64,000 bases of DNA from COMBO-56-21 sp041559015 (GTDB lineage: Archaea > Thermoplasmatota > Thermoplasmata > UBA10834): positions 8,338 through 72,337 of the forward strand of contig JBFFED010000003.1 in NCBI GenBank assembly GCA_041559015.1, given 5' to 3'. The notes below the pieces were generated by a model. That model saw only the letters and a list, made by a program, of their open reading frames with translations, made no database searches and was not told the DNA's origin. Of the stretch, positions 32,966 through 41,877 are shown in pieces (within the stretch, counting starts at the first letter, position 1; each line of letters starts with the position of its first letter). Made by a program: the position numbers and the translations under genes.

Positions 32966-34219
32966 CTACTTCTCCCAGACCACCCTGCCGTCCTTGACAA
33001 CCACTGAGCAGAGGTTCGTCCCGAACCTATATGGTAACTGTGCGTGCGATCCTATGTCCATTATCGCGATGTCCGCCCTCTTCCCCACCTCGAGGGACCC
33101 CACCCGCTTCTCGAGCCCGAGCGCTGCGGCGGCGTTGATCGTTGCGGCGGTGATCGATTCCGCGGGGGTCATGCGCATCTTGTGGCACGCGAGGCTGATG
33201 GTGAATTGCATCGACTCGTTCCAGCAGTTGGGGTTGAGGTCGGTCCCGAGAGCGACTGGGACGCCCAGGTCTATGAGCCTCCGGCCGTCCGCATAATCCT
33301 TCGACATCGATGAGTAGGGCGTTCCTGGGAGGAGCACACCGACGACGTCCTTCCTCGCCATGGCCATGATGCCATCGTCCGTGGTCTTCGCGAGGTGCTC
33401 GGCGGATATCGCCCCGACCTCGGCCGCGAGCTCCGCGCCCCCCGAGGCATGCAGCTCGTCCGCGTGTATCTTGAGCCTCATGCCGAGGGCCTTCGCCTCC
33501 TCGAGGACCTTCCTTGACTGGTCCACGGTGAACACGCCCTTCTCGCAGAATACGTCACAGAACGCCGCGAGCCTCCGCTTCGATACTTCCGGGAGCACCT
33601 CCGAACAGACGAACGTGATGTAGTCGTCCGGCTTCCCGGTGAACTCCTCGGGCACCGCGTGCGCCCCCAGGAACGTCGGCACGACATCGACTGGGAAATC
33701 GTCCCCGAGCTTGCGGATCGTCTCCAGGATCCTGAGCTCGACGTCTTTGTCGAGCCCGTAACCGGATTTCGCCTCGACGGTCGTCGACCCGTGGGATATC
33801 ATGGACTCGAGCCTCCTCGCGGACTGCCTGAACAGCTCGTGCGGAGAAGCGGCCCTCGTGTCCCGGACCGTCCTGAGTATCCCTCCGCCCTCCTTAAGTA
33901 TGTCCAGGTATCCCTTCCCCTTGGCCTTAAGCTCGAGCTCGAACTCCCTCGAGCCGGCGTACACGAGGTGCGTGTGCGGGTCGACCATCCCCGGCATGAC
34001 GACCCTGCCCGAGGCGTCTTTCCTCTCGACCCCGGACGCGTCGTGCTCCCTCAGGACGGACTCCGTCTTCCCGACCGCGGCCACGGCCCCTCCAGAGACA
34101 GCGACCGCGCCATCGCGTATTATCCTGAGCTCCGACATCTCGTGCTTGGCCCGGGCCCTTCGGGGCCCCTTCAGGGTAATCAGCTCCGAGGCGTTCGTGA
34201 TGATGAGGTCGTCCGTCAT
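32966..34219 (-). CDS. hutI: Imidazolonepropionase
   Basis: Hydrolyses 4-imidazolone-5-propionate in histidine degradation. 417 residues, amidohydrolase fold. Metal-binding motifs: DPHTHLVYAGSREFE, HADELHASGG, SAEHLAKT and GTDLNPNC, all with spacing typical of HutI. ATG at 34219 follows a TATA box by ~32 bases, suggesting leaderless mRNA. The other hut genes (hutH, hutU, hutG) are not in the window, so it is a lone gene here; it may serve degradation enzymes encoded elsewhere. Confidence 0.9.
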   Translation of the reverse strand: MTDDLIITNASELITLKGPRRARAKHEMSELRIIRDGAVAVSGGAVAAVGKTESVLREHDASGVERKDASGRVVMPGMVDPHTHLVYAGSREFELELKAKGKGYLDILKEGGGILRTVRDTRAASPHELFRQSARRLESMISHGSTTVEAKSGYGLDKDVELRILETIRKLGDDFPVDVVPTFLGAHAVPEEFTGKPDDYITFVCSEVLPEVSKRRLAAFCDVFCEKGVFTVDQSRKVLEEAKALGMRLKIHADELHASGGAELAAEVGAISAEHLAKTTDDGIMAMARKDVVGVLLPGTPYSSMSKDYADGRRLIDLGVPVALGTDLNPNCWNESMQFTISLACHKMRMTPAESITAATINAAAALGLEKRVGSLEVGKRADIAIMDIGSHAQLPYRFGTNLCSVVVKDGRVVWEK

Positions 34220-34250
34220 CGCTACCGTCGCCGATAATGCCGGTTTCCGC

Positions 34251-34260
34251 CTATAAGAGG
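34251..34260 (-). promoter_or_regulatory. TATA box of hutI
   Basis: CCTCTTATAG on the minus strand, 32-41 bases before the ATG at 34219. Confidence 0.55.
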
Positions 34261-34271
34261 TTCGGGCTCCC

Positions 34272-35855
34272 TCACTGGCCCCTCTTCCCGAGCAGCTCGT
34301 TGACCGCGTACTGGATGGTGTCCTGGGGGTTCAGCAGGTTCCTGAAGTACCTGTAGTCCGAGGCCTCCAGCTCCCCCAGCATGTACGCCGACACGCCGTA
34401 CGTGACCGTGCCAGCGAGCGCCAGCACTATGAGCCCGAACCACTGGTCGGCGGAGATCACGAGCCAGTCCAGGGTGTACATGACCCCGACCATGAGCAGG
34501 GCACACATGAGGTGCCTGAACGAGCGCGAGTTGGGGACTATCTTCGCTATCCTCCAGGCCATGTACCTAAGCACGAAGAAGTAGTATATCGAGGAGACCA
34601 GGAGGGAGGCTGCAGCCCCGAATGCGCCCAGGCCCAGCATCTGTATCCCGAAGGCCGACCTGGGGACGAGTATGAGCAAGGCGGCCAGCTGCACGCCTAT
34701 CCCACCCACGCCTATGTAGAACAGAGTTGTGGGCTTGCCTACGCCCGCGATCGCCGACCTGAGAGGCAGGACGAGTGCGACCACCGTGCTCGCTATGACG
34801 AGGAGGTTCATCGTCCTGACCTCCGAGGCGAACTCGCCCGTCAGGAATACGCCAAGTATCTCTTCCCCGAATGTCAGGTAGAACGCGGCGGTCGGGATGA
34901 CTATGAGCGACACGTACCTCTCCGCTTGGTTCACGATGTCCCAGCTCGCGGCCACGTCCTTCCTCGTGAAGTACGCCATGACCGAGGGGAGTATCAGCGT
35001 CGCGACCGCGAGCGAGAACACCCCGACGAACACCGCCATCCGCTGCACGCCGAAATAGAGCCCTACCACCTCTGCGCCCCAGAAGTGCCCTACCACCACC
35101 TTGTCCAGGAACAGGTCCAGCACTATGATCATAGAGACCACGAACACGGGCGCCAGGGACCGGATGTACTTCATGAGGGTATCGCGGTCCGGCCGAGATA
35201 TCCTCACGCGGGCCATGAGAAGGGCGACCAGGAGCATAGAGGATATCACCCCTGCGACATACGATGCCGCGAGCAACGCCGGGCCTTCCGGAGAGCCCTT
35301 GAAGGCCGAGGTCGCGACGAATATCATGAACGAGACGCGCACCACGAGCTCCAAGAGCGCAGGGATGTGCACCTTCGCGACCGCGTCCTGGGCGTCGAAC
35401 GTGTGCGTCGCAATCTGGCTTATGCCCAGGAGTATGTAGTACATCAGGAACGCGTTGAGGGAGTCGACGACAGGGTCTGTCGCCGGCATCGCCCCTCCGA
35501 AATGGTTGCCGCTCCAGAGGTTGATCATGGCAAAGGAGACAAGCGAGAATATCGCCAGGAGGACGAGCTTGATCGACGCGTATGCGCCTACGCACTTCCC
35601 GAGGTCCTCGCCCTTCCGGATGAAATTGGAGTGTACGGATCCCACGCCGAAGTCCGACAAGAAGCTCAGGAGGCCGACTGTGGCCATGGCGTAGCCGAGT
35701 ATCCCTAGGGCCGTGGGGCCCATGTTCTGCGCGATGAAGACGAGCGCCGCAGTGCTCAATACCGCCCCGATCACGCCGTTCGCGACTGACAGGGCTGCCT
35801 TGGGGCTCATGAGCCTGTGGTTCGTCGTGGCCTCCCGCTTGCCCTCATCGGGCAT
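34272..35855 (-). CDS. MOP-superfamily flippase (Wzx-like polysaccharide exporter)
   Basis: 527 residues with about 14 hydrophobic segments, polysaccharide-biosynthesis (RfbX/Wzx-like) family. Characteristic stretches: FIAQNMGPTALGILGYA, RKGEDLGKCVGAYASIKL and LDKVVVGHFWGAEVVGLYFG. It flips lipid-linked glycans across the membrane (family knowledge). ATG at 35855 fits a TATA box 23-33 bases upstream; ATG at 35810 is an alternative. Near the glycosyltransferase cluster, which supports glycan export. Confidence 0.78.
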   Translation of the reverse strand: MPDEGKREATTNHRLMSPKAALSVANGVIGAVLSTAALVFIAQNMGPTALGILGYAMATVGLLSFLSDFGVGSVHSNFIRKGEDLGKCVGAYASIKLVLLAIFSLVSFAMINLWSGNHFGGAMPATDPVVDSLNAFLMYYILLGISQIATHTFDAQDAVAKVHIPALLELVVRVSFMIFVATSAFKGSPEGPALLAASYVAGVISSMLLVALLMARVRISRPDRDTLMKYIRSLAPVFVVSMIIVLDLFLDKVVVGHFWGAEVVGLYFGVQRMAVFVGVFSLAVATLILPSVMAYFTRKDVAASWDIVNQAERYVSLIVIPTAAFYLTFGEEILGVFLTGEFASEVRTMNLLVIASTVVALVLPLRSAIAGVGKPTTLFYIGVGGIGVQLAALLILVPRSAFGIQMLGLGAFGAAASLLVSSIYYFFVLRYMAWRIAKIVPNSRSFRHLMCALLMVGVMYTLDWLVISADQWFGLIVLALAGTVTYGVSAYMLGELEASDYRYFRNLLNPQDTIQYAVNELLGKRGQ

Positions 35856-35877
35856 GCTCCCTTAACATATGGGTCGC

Positions 35878-35888
35878 AATATAAAACT
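35878..35888 (-). promoter_or_regulatory. TATA box of flippase gene
   Basis: AGTTTTATATT on the minus strand, 23-33 bases before ATG 35855. Confidence 0.5.
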
Positions 35889-35900
35889 AGTGATGGGCCG

Positions 35901-37025
35901 TCAGAGCCTGGCGGCCAGGTCCTTCACGAGATCCAGCCCCTTCGCTATGTTCCCCTGAGAGTTGGCATACGAGAACCTCAGGTGTCCCTCGCCCTTCGAC
36001 CCGAAGGAGGATCCGGGGGCGCATATCACGCCCGCTTCCAGTATCCTCAAGGCGAGCTTCTCCGAGGCGATCTTCTGCGCATAGCTTGGGAATGCGTAGA
36101 ATGCGCCGCTCACCGCGGGCGTGTTGAAGGTCGGTATCTCGGCGAGCTTCCTCAGGGCGACGTCCCGCCGCTTCCTGAACTCCGCAAGGATCTCCGCCTG
36201 GAACCTATCCAGCACCTTGAGACCCTCGAGCACTGCGAACTGAGTCGCCGTCGGCGGGCAAGCGAGGGTGTAGTACTGCACCTTGGAGAGTTGCTGGACT
36301 ATCTCCTTGGAGGTTGCGACGTAGCCTATCCTCCAGCCGGTGGCGGCGAGCGACTTGGAGAACGATTGCACGATGATGGTATCGTTGTGGAACCTCGCGA
36401 AGGACCAGTGCTCTCCCTCGTAGACATACCCGTCGTACACCTCGTCCGAGAGGATGTACATCTTGTGCTCCTTGGCGACCTCGCATAGGGCCTTCACGGT
36501 CTCCTTGGGGAATACCGTCCCGGTAGGGTTAGACGGGCTGTTGAGTATGATCGCCTTCGTCTTCGGGGTGATGAGGGACTTGACCTCCTCGACGTCCGGG
36601 AGGTAGCCGTTCTCGCGCCTGAGCGTGTACTCGACTGGCCTTCCCCCGGCGAGCTTCACATCGGGCCCGTAGATGATGAATCCCGGGTTCGGGACCAAGG
36701 CCTCGTCGCCCTCGCCCAGGATCGTCTCGCAGGCGATCCTCATGCCCTCGGTGGCCCCAGCGGTCACGATGACGTTGTCGAACGAGACGTCCTTGCGGTA
36801 TCTCCTGAGGTATTCGGCGATCGCCTCCCTCAGCTCTGGGATCCCAGCGCTTGGCCCGTACTTGTTGTGGCCTTCCCTGAGGGCCCTGCAGAAGGCTTCG
36901 ATCATCTCCCTGGGCGGCTGAATATCCGGTTCGCCGAGCCCGAGGTTGATTGCGCTCCGGGGCGCGGCCTCGAACAGCTTCCTGATACCGGAGACCTTCA
37001 GCGACGAGACACGCTCTGGGAACAT
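35901..37025 (-). CDS. Class I PLP-dependent aminotransferase (aspartate aminotransferase-like)
   Basis: 374 residues from ATG 37025; an upstream in-frame ATG at 37055 would add ten. PLP lysine in SFSKSLAATGWRIGY, with LNSPSNPTGTVF (Asn and Pro-Thr-Gly) and DEVYDGYVYEG. N-terminal GLGEPDIQPPREM and C-terminal RFSYANS (substrate Arg) complete the class I set. Substrate cannot be fixed; aspartate or aromatic/branched chain acceptors are all possible. No operon partner in view; the next gene upstream encodes a PHP protein. Confidence 0.85.
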   Translation of the reverse strand: MFPERVSSLKVSGIRKLFEAAPRSAINLGLGEPDIQPPREMIEAFCRALREGHNKYGPSAGIPELREAIAEYLRRYRKDVSFDNVIVTAGATEGMRIACETILGEGDEALVPNPGFIIYGPDVKLAGGRPVEYTLRRENGYLPDVEEVKSLITPKTKAIILNSPSNPTGTVFPKETVKALCEVAKEHKMYILSDEVYDGYVYEGEHWSFARFHNDTIIVQSFSKSLAATGWRIGYVATSKEIVQQLSKVQYYTLACPPTATQFAVLEGLKVLDRFQAEILAEFRKRRDVALRKLAEIPTFNTPAVSGAFYAFPSYAQKIASEKLALRILEAGVICAPGSSFGSKGEGHLRFSYANSQGNIAKGLDLVKDLAARL

Positions 37026-37155
37026 CCAACCCCGGGGACGTACATATCCGTACATTAACCGTTCGGGGATACACTACGACGGTTGAGAACGTGTTAACAG
37101 GTCGCACACGAACGGCACCGCGCCCGGAAGAGTGACTGTCGGCCCAGAAGGGCGC

Positions 37156-38070
37156 TCACTTGCCAACGGACCGGACCGGGGCAGCAAGGTCGTCGGATAC
37201 CACGGACACCCTCGCCTTCGACATAGACTCGTGGACCAAGGCGCCGACTATCCCTGCCAGCACCTGGAAGGGCGGCGCGAGGAACGCCGTGCCCCAGACG
37301 AATGCCGCCGCCCGCGTGGAGAACTTCATATCCCGCACAGACTGGAGCCACTCGGCATCGTCATCCGCCTCCAGGCCCACCAAAGAGCGACCGAGGGCGC
37401 AGTCCACATGCGCCGTCAGGGTCGTAATCATCCAGACTATCTCCCTGAGAGGAGTCTGCGCCCCGCCGAAGTCCGTCGCGCCCTTCACGATCGCCTTCCT
37501 GAGGTCCTCCGCGGTGGAGCCCTCGTAAGTGGTGTATGCGTTCCCGACCATCGTGTAATGGTGCGCGTCGCTCCCGCCCATCTTGGCCAGGTCGGACCCT
37601 GTGAAGGCGTGCTTCGCGAAGGCGTTCGAGTATCCATCGATGTGCATGCTGTTGAGCACCTCGATGCCGTCCAGGTCCAGGCCTGAGATTGCCTTGCCGA
37701 GGCACTTGCACCTCGAGCTGAATGGGTGTGGGGCGACGGCGACCCCTCCCTGGGCGTGTATCCTGTCGATGGTCTCCTCAGGTGACAGGCCTGGGGGGAC
37801 CGTCTCCTGAAGGAACAATCCGAGGATCTCCCCGCTGGGTGTGAGTACCTCCTCGCCCAGCACGACCTCCACCTTCGACGGCACCTCCTTCGCCTTGAGC
37901 GCCCCCCTGAGGCTGTTGTGGTCCGTGACGCAGAGCACATCGAGGCCCTTCCTCTCCGCCGTTCTGACGACGTCCCTGGGCTCCGAAACGCTGTCCGGGA
38001 CCTTCAGGAACTCTATCCTGGTCAGCCCGGAGTACTTCGTGTGGACGTGTGTGTCCGCCCTTCCCCTCAT
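37156..38070 (-). CDS. PHP-domain metal-dependent hydrolase
   Basis: About 304 residues. N-terminal metal-binding motifs of the PHP family: RADTHVHTKYSG, CVTDHNSLRGA, LGEEVLT, VAPHPFSSR and GSDAHHYTMVG. These ligate two or three metals and hydrolyse phosphoesters; natural substrates vary. The C-terminal ~100 residues are alpha-helical with one hydrophobic stretch (AAAFVWGTAFLAPPFQVLAGIVGAL), possibly a membrane anchor. ATG at 38070 starts the domain; GTG at 38124, directly after the GNAT stop, is also possible and would couple the two. Confidence 0.78.
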   Translation of the reverse strand: MRGRADTHVHTKYSGLTRIEFLKVPDSVSEPRDVVRTAERKGLDVLCVTDHNSLRGALKAKEVPSKVEVVLGEEVLTPSGEILGLFLQETVPPGLSPEETIDRIHAQGGVAVAPHPFSSRCKCLGKAISGLDLDGIEVLNSMHIDGYSNAFAKHAFTGSDLAKMGGSDAHHYTMVGNAYTTYEGSTAEDLRKAIVKGATDFGGAQTPLREIVWMITTLTAHVDCALGRSLVGLEADDDAEWLQSVRDMKFSTRAAAFVWGTAFLAPPFQVLAGIVGALVHESMSKARVSVVSDDLAAPVRSVGK

Positions 38071-38124
38071 CGAGGGGGAGGAAGAGCGAGGTAGACAACA
38101 TAGTTTTCGATTGAACGAGCTCAC

Positions 38125-39120
38125 TCACGAGAGCCTCTTGCTGTACCAGATGCTCTCCCCGTCCTTCTCGAACCCGAAGGATCTGTAGAGGTCGAAGGCC
38201 TTCTCGTTCTTCGCGTAGACGCCGATGTAGACCGTATCCAGGCCCTTCTCCAGAAGCAGATCGATGCCGTCCGCGAGCAGCGCCTTGGCAAGGCCTCGGC
38301 GCCTGTACCGGGGCCTCACGCCGAGAATATCCACCCAGCCGGCCCTCACGCCCCTCTCCTCGTTGAACGCTGTGGACTCCTCGGAAACGCATATGCCGAC
38401 GGCCTCATCCCCTCTCATCGCGAGCGTGAGAATGCCCAGGTCCTTGGCCGTGTCCCTGAAGTTGATCCAGCGCTCAATCTTCTCGGGGGCGAAGCTGAAG
38501 TGATCTCGAAATGAATCGTTGAATGTCTCGACTGCGGTTGTGATGTCGGCATCCGAGCACTCGGCGAATGGCTTCCTATGGATCCTGAAGCCTTCAGGCG
38601 GCGGAGCAGGACGGGTTCCGGAGCGACCGCGCCTCACGAGTATGTACACACGGTACTCCTCCTCGAAGGAATCCGGCTCCAGGAGCGACCGCTTCCAGCC
38701 ATCCGTGACCACGCTCCTGGAACGGGCCTTGCCGACCCCTTTGGAGCGCAGATACTCCACGCACGAGTCCAGGAGGCGGTGCTCAATGCCCTTGTCGCGG
38801 TGCTCAGGGACGACTTCCACATCCACGAACCCGTCGTCCATCCCCGCTGCGATCCTGTTACTCTCTATCTGGGCGGCAGCGAAGCCCGCCGCCTCGCCGC
38901 CTAGGTACGCGACCCATGAGCCCTCAGGGTCGAAGTCCGGGTCGGCCAGCGTCCACACCCTCGCCTCCTCCATCGTGAGCCTTCGCTCATAGGGATGGTC
39001 CGCTCTGGACCGCGCGACGATGTCGATGTAGGACCCGAGTTGGTCCTCTGACAGGTGACGGAGCTCGAGGTCTGCCACGTATCGGCCAATCACGACCGCC
39101 GAGATAATCCTTTTGGGCAT
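38125..39120 (-). CDS. Tandem GNAT acetyltransferase
   Basis: 331 residues in two GNAT-like halves. The first (residues ~15-165) has DVEVVPEHRDKGIEHRLLDS, a degenerate acetyl-CoA loop. The second has the full motif VDILGVRPRYRRRGLAKALL with Q/RxxGxG/A. This two-domain form is used for small-molecule N-acetylation (e.g. mycothiol synthase family), but the substrate is unknown. ATG at 39120. The PHP-domain gene follows immediately, so the two are probably co-transcribed. Confidence 0.78.
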   Translation of the reverse strand: MPKRIISAVVIGRYVADLELRHLSEDQLGSYIDIVARSRADHPYERRLTMEEARVWTLADPDFDPEGSWVAYLGGEAAGFAAAQIESNRIAAGMDDGFVDVEVVPEHRDKGIEHRLLDSCVEYLRSKGVGKARSRSVVTDGWKRSLLEPDSFEEEYRVYILVRRGRSGTRPAPPPEGFRIHRKPFAECSDADITTAVETFNDSFRDHFSFAPEKIERWINFRDTAKDLGILTLAMRGDEAVGICVSEESTAFNEERGVRAGWVDILGVRPRYRRRGLAKALLADGIDLLLEKGLDTVYIGVYAKNEKAFDLYRSFGFEKDGESIWYSKRLS

Positions 39121-39212
39121 GCGGCTCGAGGGCTCGCCAGGCGTTCGACCTATAGAAAATCATCAAAGGGTTTCAGGTTTGAACGAATAATTCATGGAAA
39201 TGAACCGATCGA

Positions 39213-39398
39213 TCAGAACGCGTTTCTTCGTGGGGGCTTGTGCTTCTGGAAGCACTCTTGGCAGTAGACCGGTCTTCCCTCTGTCGGCTTAAAGGGTACC
39301 TCGGACTCGTTCCCGCAGTCGGAGCACTTTATCTTGTGCATCTCCCTTGGGCGCGAGTCGTATCTACGGCTGCCGCCTCCATACGTGCCGTAACTCAT
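39213..39398 (-). CDS. Small CxxC-x17-CxxC zinc-ribbon protein
   Basis: 61 residues. Gly/Ser/Arg-rich start (MSYGTYGGGSRRYDSR), then a zinc ribbon with C25, C28, C46, C49 (KIKCSDCGNE and GRPVYCQECFQKHKPP). This CxxC-x17-CxxC arrangement recurs in small archaeal and bacterial proteins, role unknown, possibly nucleic-acid binding. ATG at 39398 has AAGGAGA upstream (good Shine-Dalgarno). No partner genes adjacent. Confidence 0.75.
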   Translation of the reverse strand: MSYGTYGGGSRRYDSRPREMHKIKCSDCGNESEVPFKPTEGRPVYCQECFQKHKPPRRNAF

Positions 39399-39610
39399 TG
39401 CTTATTTCTCCTTTTGCGTGAGCGAATGAACGCCCGACGCAATCATCTCTAGAATGTCTTGGTACAAGTAGTCATGCATGCCACGGGAAACGGGAGGCCC
39501 GAGTATTCTGCAGACCATCACTCGCCCAAAACCCCAATGCTGGACACGGAATCCGTGCCCGTATTCGGTCAACTATTAAGTACAAGGGAGATGTATGGAA
39601 GCTCAGCCGG

Positions 39611-39620
39611 AGAGATATAT
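39611..39620 (+). promoter_or_regulatory. TATA box; intergenic 39399-39703
   Basis: AGAGATATAT lies ~84 bases ahead of the ATG at 39704. The rest of the ~305-base gap between the zinc-ribbon gene and 39704 holds no ORF with recognisable protein character. Confidence 0.4.
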
Positions 39621-39703
39621 TGGTCCAGAGACACGGGAGATATAGGGGACGCAGGTTCAACGACCGCAGGGTGCACTCACCTCGGGAGTCCGAGAGGACG
39701 GTC

Positions 39704-39943
39704 ATGCTCAACCTCGGGAGAATCACCTCGCTCAGGTATGACATGAAGGAAGTGATGAGCCACTACAAGGTCGAGGAGACGACCGCGTCCGCTGTCATGG
39801 CTAGCATCATCGCCAAGGGCTCCCGGATCTCAATCGACTCCGCGCTGGATTTCGTCAGAGAGCAGGAGAAGACGGGCATGTACCCCAGGGAGGCCCTGGA
39901 GGAGATATGCGACCTCCTGGACAGGTACTCGAAGCTGCGCTGA
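39704..39943 (+). CDS. Small hypothetical helical protein
   Basis: 79 residues, no family recognised. Mostly helical (MLNLGRITSLRYDMKEVMSHYK, then VMASIIAKGSRISIDSALDF and a C-terminal helix EALEEICDLLDRYSKL). No cysteines beyond one, no membrane segment. ATG at 39704 has GAGAGG ~6 bases upstream; GTG at 39671 is an alternative. The charged helix pattern could form a small coiled-coil or adaptor. Real but functionally blank. Confidence 0.5.
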   Translation: MLNLGRITSLRYDMKEVMSHYKVEETTASAVMASIIAKGSRISIDSALDFVREQEKTGMYPREALEEICDLLDRYSKLR

Positions 39944-40169
39944 TTCCCCTTTCGTGTCCCCATGCCGGTTCCTCGCTTTCGATGGCTTTCTTCTCTTGAG
40001 TTGCCTCGACGGGCTTGATCCGCCGCGGCAGAACTGTCTAGCGCCTGGAAATCTTGGGGCGCCAAACGCTAACGTTCGGAACGCGTAGCCAGGTTTTCGT
40101 CTTTCTGATAATCGATGCTTGATAACAGGAACGTTTTCTTGAAGGACACGGGGGACAGAAGAATACCTC

Positions 40170-40946
40170 GTGGCATCACCCTTCCCAGAGCACGGCCTGA
40201 CCGCGAACCTGTACCTGCCGCGGCCGGCCATCAGGACGCAGCGACGCAGGACCAAACGCCTGACGACCATAGCTGTCGTCCTGGGATTCGTCGGGGTGCT
40301 CCTCCTTCAGATGGTCCCTGATGCGCCTGGGGATGATGCGGCCAGCACCCAGGAGACGACCGCGGAGCAGGGCAACAATTCCTATGAGTTCGCCCTGCAC
40401 ATGCTCAACCACACTGTCAGGGCACCGACGGGCAATGGCACCCTGTTCGGTTTCGACAGCGCCCAACTGCCCTTCAACTTCTCCGAGCTCGTCTTCGGCG
40501 AGTTCCGGGGGGACACCGAGTTCCGCGACAGGTACTATGCAGGCTTCAGCCTGCTCGCGCGCGCGGAGGGTCCCAACGCGAGCATCAGGTTCCTGGAGGC
40601 GGACGGGAAGCTGGTCGAGCAGATCGGTTACCAGGGGCAGTCTCTCATCGTCCTGAACGGTTGGGAATCCATCTCCAAGGACGGTAAGGGGAAGGTAATC
40701 AACCACACGTGGGGTTCCATGCAGATAGCCGCATATGACTGGGAAGAAGGTTCGTGGTCCCCTGAGGAAGGCATCGCGGTCGAACACCCATCCGAAGTGA
40801 CCGTCACGAGCGCCTCGCTCTGCCTGATGGTCTACGAGCCGGGCAGCAGCACCGACATCCCCGAGTTCGGCCCAGGACTCGCCTGCTTGGCGCTGGCGCT
40901 CCTGGTCCTGGTCGCGAGAAGGCAGAGGTCCAGCAAGAGACCGTGA
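40170..40946 (+). CDS. Predicted surface protein with PEF-CTERM-like sorting tail
   Basis: 258 residues. Basic N-terminus, then a membrane helix (residues ~31-49: LTTIAVVLGFVGVLLLQMV), then an exported part with at least four sequons (NNSY, NHT, NGT, NFS), then a tripartite tail at 230-258: IPEF, hydrophobic GPGLACLALALLVLVA, basic RRQRSSKRP. That tail resembles PEF/PGF-CTERM signals cut and anchored by archaeosortases. The start is GTG at 40170, uncertain. No archaeosortase gene in the window. Extracellular role unknown. Confidence 0.65.
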   Translation: MASPFPEHGLTANLYLPRPAIRTQRRRTKRLTTIAVVLGFVGVLLLQMVPDAPGDDAASTQETTAEQGNNSYEFALHMLNHTVRAPTGNGTLFGFDSAQLPFNFSELVFGEFRGDTEFRDRYYAGFSLLARAEGPNASIRFLEADGKLVEQIGYQGQSLIVLNGWESISKDGKGKVINHTWGSMQIAAYDWEEGSWSPEEGIAVEHPSEVTVTSASLCLMVYEPGSSTDIPEFGPGLACLALALLVLVARRQRSSKRP

Positions 40947-41060
40947 TTGGCGCGTCATCCCGCGTGCTGTCAATTGGCTGTCTCGCCTCGCACCCGGATT
41001 CTTTTCGATTCGCGAGACCGTCGACCTCTCGCCGATGTGCTCGCACTGGGCAGATCTACA

Positions 41061-41852
41061 CTAGCCCAGGCGTTTGTACGCCGCGGTGACCACGAAGATG
41101 GCCACGGCGAGGAACACGATCACGCCGCTTGTGGCCACATCGTATATCGCGGATAGCAGCACCCCGAGCATCATGCTCACCGTGCCGAAAACGATGGCCG
41201 CGGCCGTGGTCCCTCTGAAGGACAGCTTCAGCTGGAGCGCGGACAGGCCCGGGAGGACCAGCAACGCCACGACGAGCACTATCCCGACGACCTTGATGGA
41301 GAGCACGATCGTGGTGGCGACGAGTATGCTGAACGAGAGGGATATGGGTTCCACCGGGATGCCCATCAGCTTCGATGCGCCCTCGTCGAAGGTTATCGAC
41401 AGGAGCTCCTTGTAGAAGACACCCAGGAAGACGAGAGTGACCAGCCCGAGGACTGACACCACCAGCAGGTCGGTCGAGTCTATCGTGAGTATTGACCCGA
41501 ATAGGTAACCGAACAGCTCCACATTGAAGCCCCCGGCGATGCTCACGATTATCAGCCCTCCCGAGAAACCAGTCGCGAGCATGACCGCTATGGCGGAGTC
41601 GGAAGTGGCGATGCCCCTCGACCTCATGTAGTGTATCCCCACGACCGCGAATATGCAGACGACGAGGGCGGTGAGGATAGGCGATATGCCCAGGAGCAGC
41701 CCGAGGGCTATGCCCCCGAAGGCGGTGTGCGCCACGCCGTCGCCTATCATCGCCTCCTTCCTGAGGATCAGGAAGACGCCGACCCAGGCGCATGCGAACG
41801 CCGCGATCGTGCCCCCCAGGAGGGCATATTGGAAGAACTGGAATCCGAGCAT
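41061..41852 (-). CDS. Metal ABC transporter permease (ZnuB/MntB-type)
   Basis: 263 residues with 7-8 membrane helices. Landmarks: GGTIAAFACAWVGVFLILRKEAMIGDGVAHTAFGG near the start (in two parts), the VVGIVLVVALLVLPGLSA stretch and conserved DGVAH. Zinc- or manganese-type importer permease. ATG at 41852 gives normal family length; an in-frame ATT at 41882 preceded by GAGGGGG is a less likely start. Third gene of the minus-strand run binding protein-ATPase-permease. Confidence 0.85.
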   Translation of the reverse strand: MLGFQFFQYALLGGTIAAFACAWVGVFLILRKEAMIGDGVAHTAFGGIALGLLLGISPILTALVVCIFAVVGIHYMRSRGIATSDSAIAVMLATGFSGGLIIVSIAGGFNVELFGYLFGSILTIDSTDLLVVSVLGLVTLVFLGVFYKELLSITFDEGASKLMGIPVEPISLSFSILVATTIVLSIKVVGIVLVVALLVLPGLSALQLKLSFRGTTAAAIVFGTVSMMLGVLLSAIYDVATSGVIVFLAVAIFVVTAAYKRLG

Positions 41853-41877
41853 GCGGGGGATGTCGAGGAGTGAGAGC

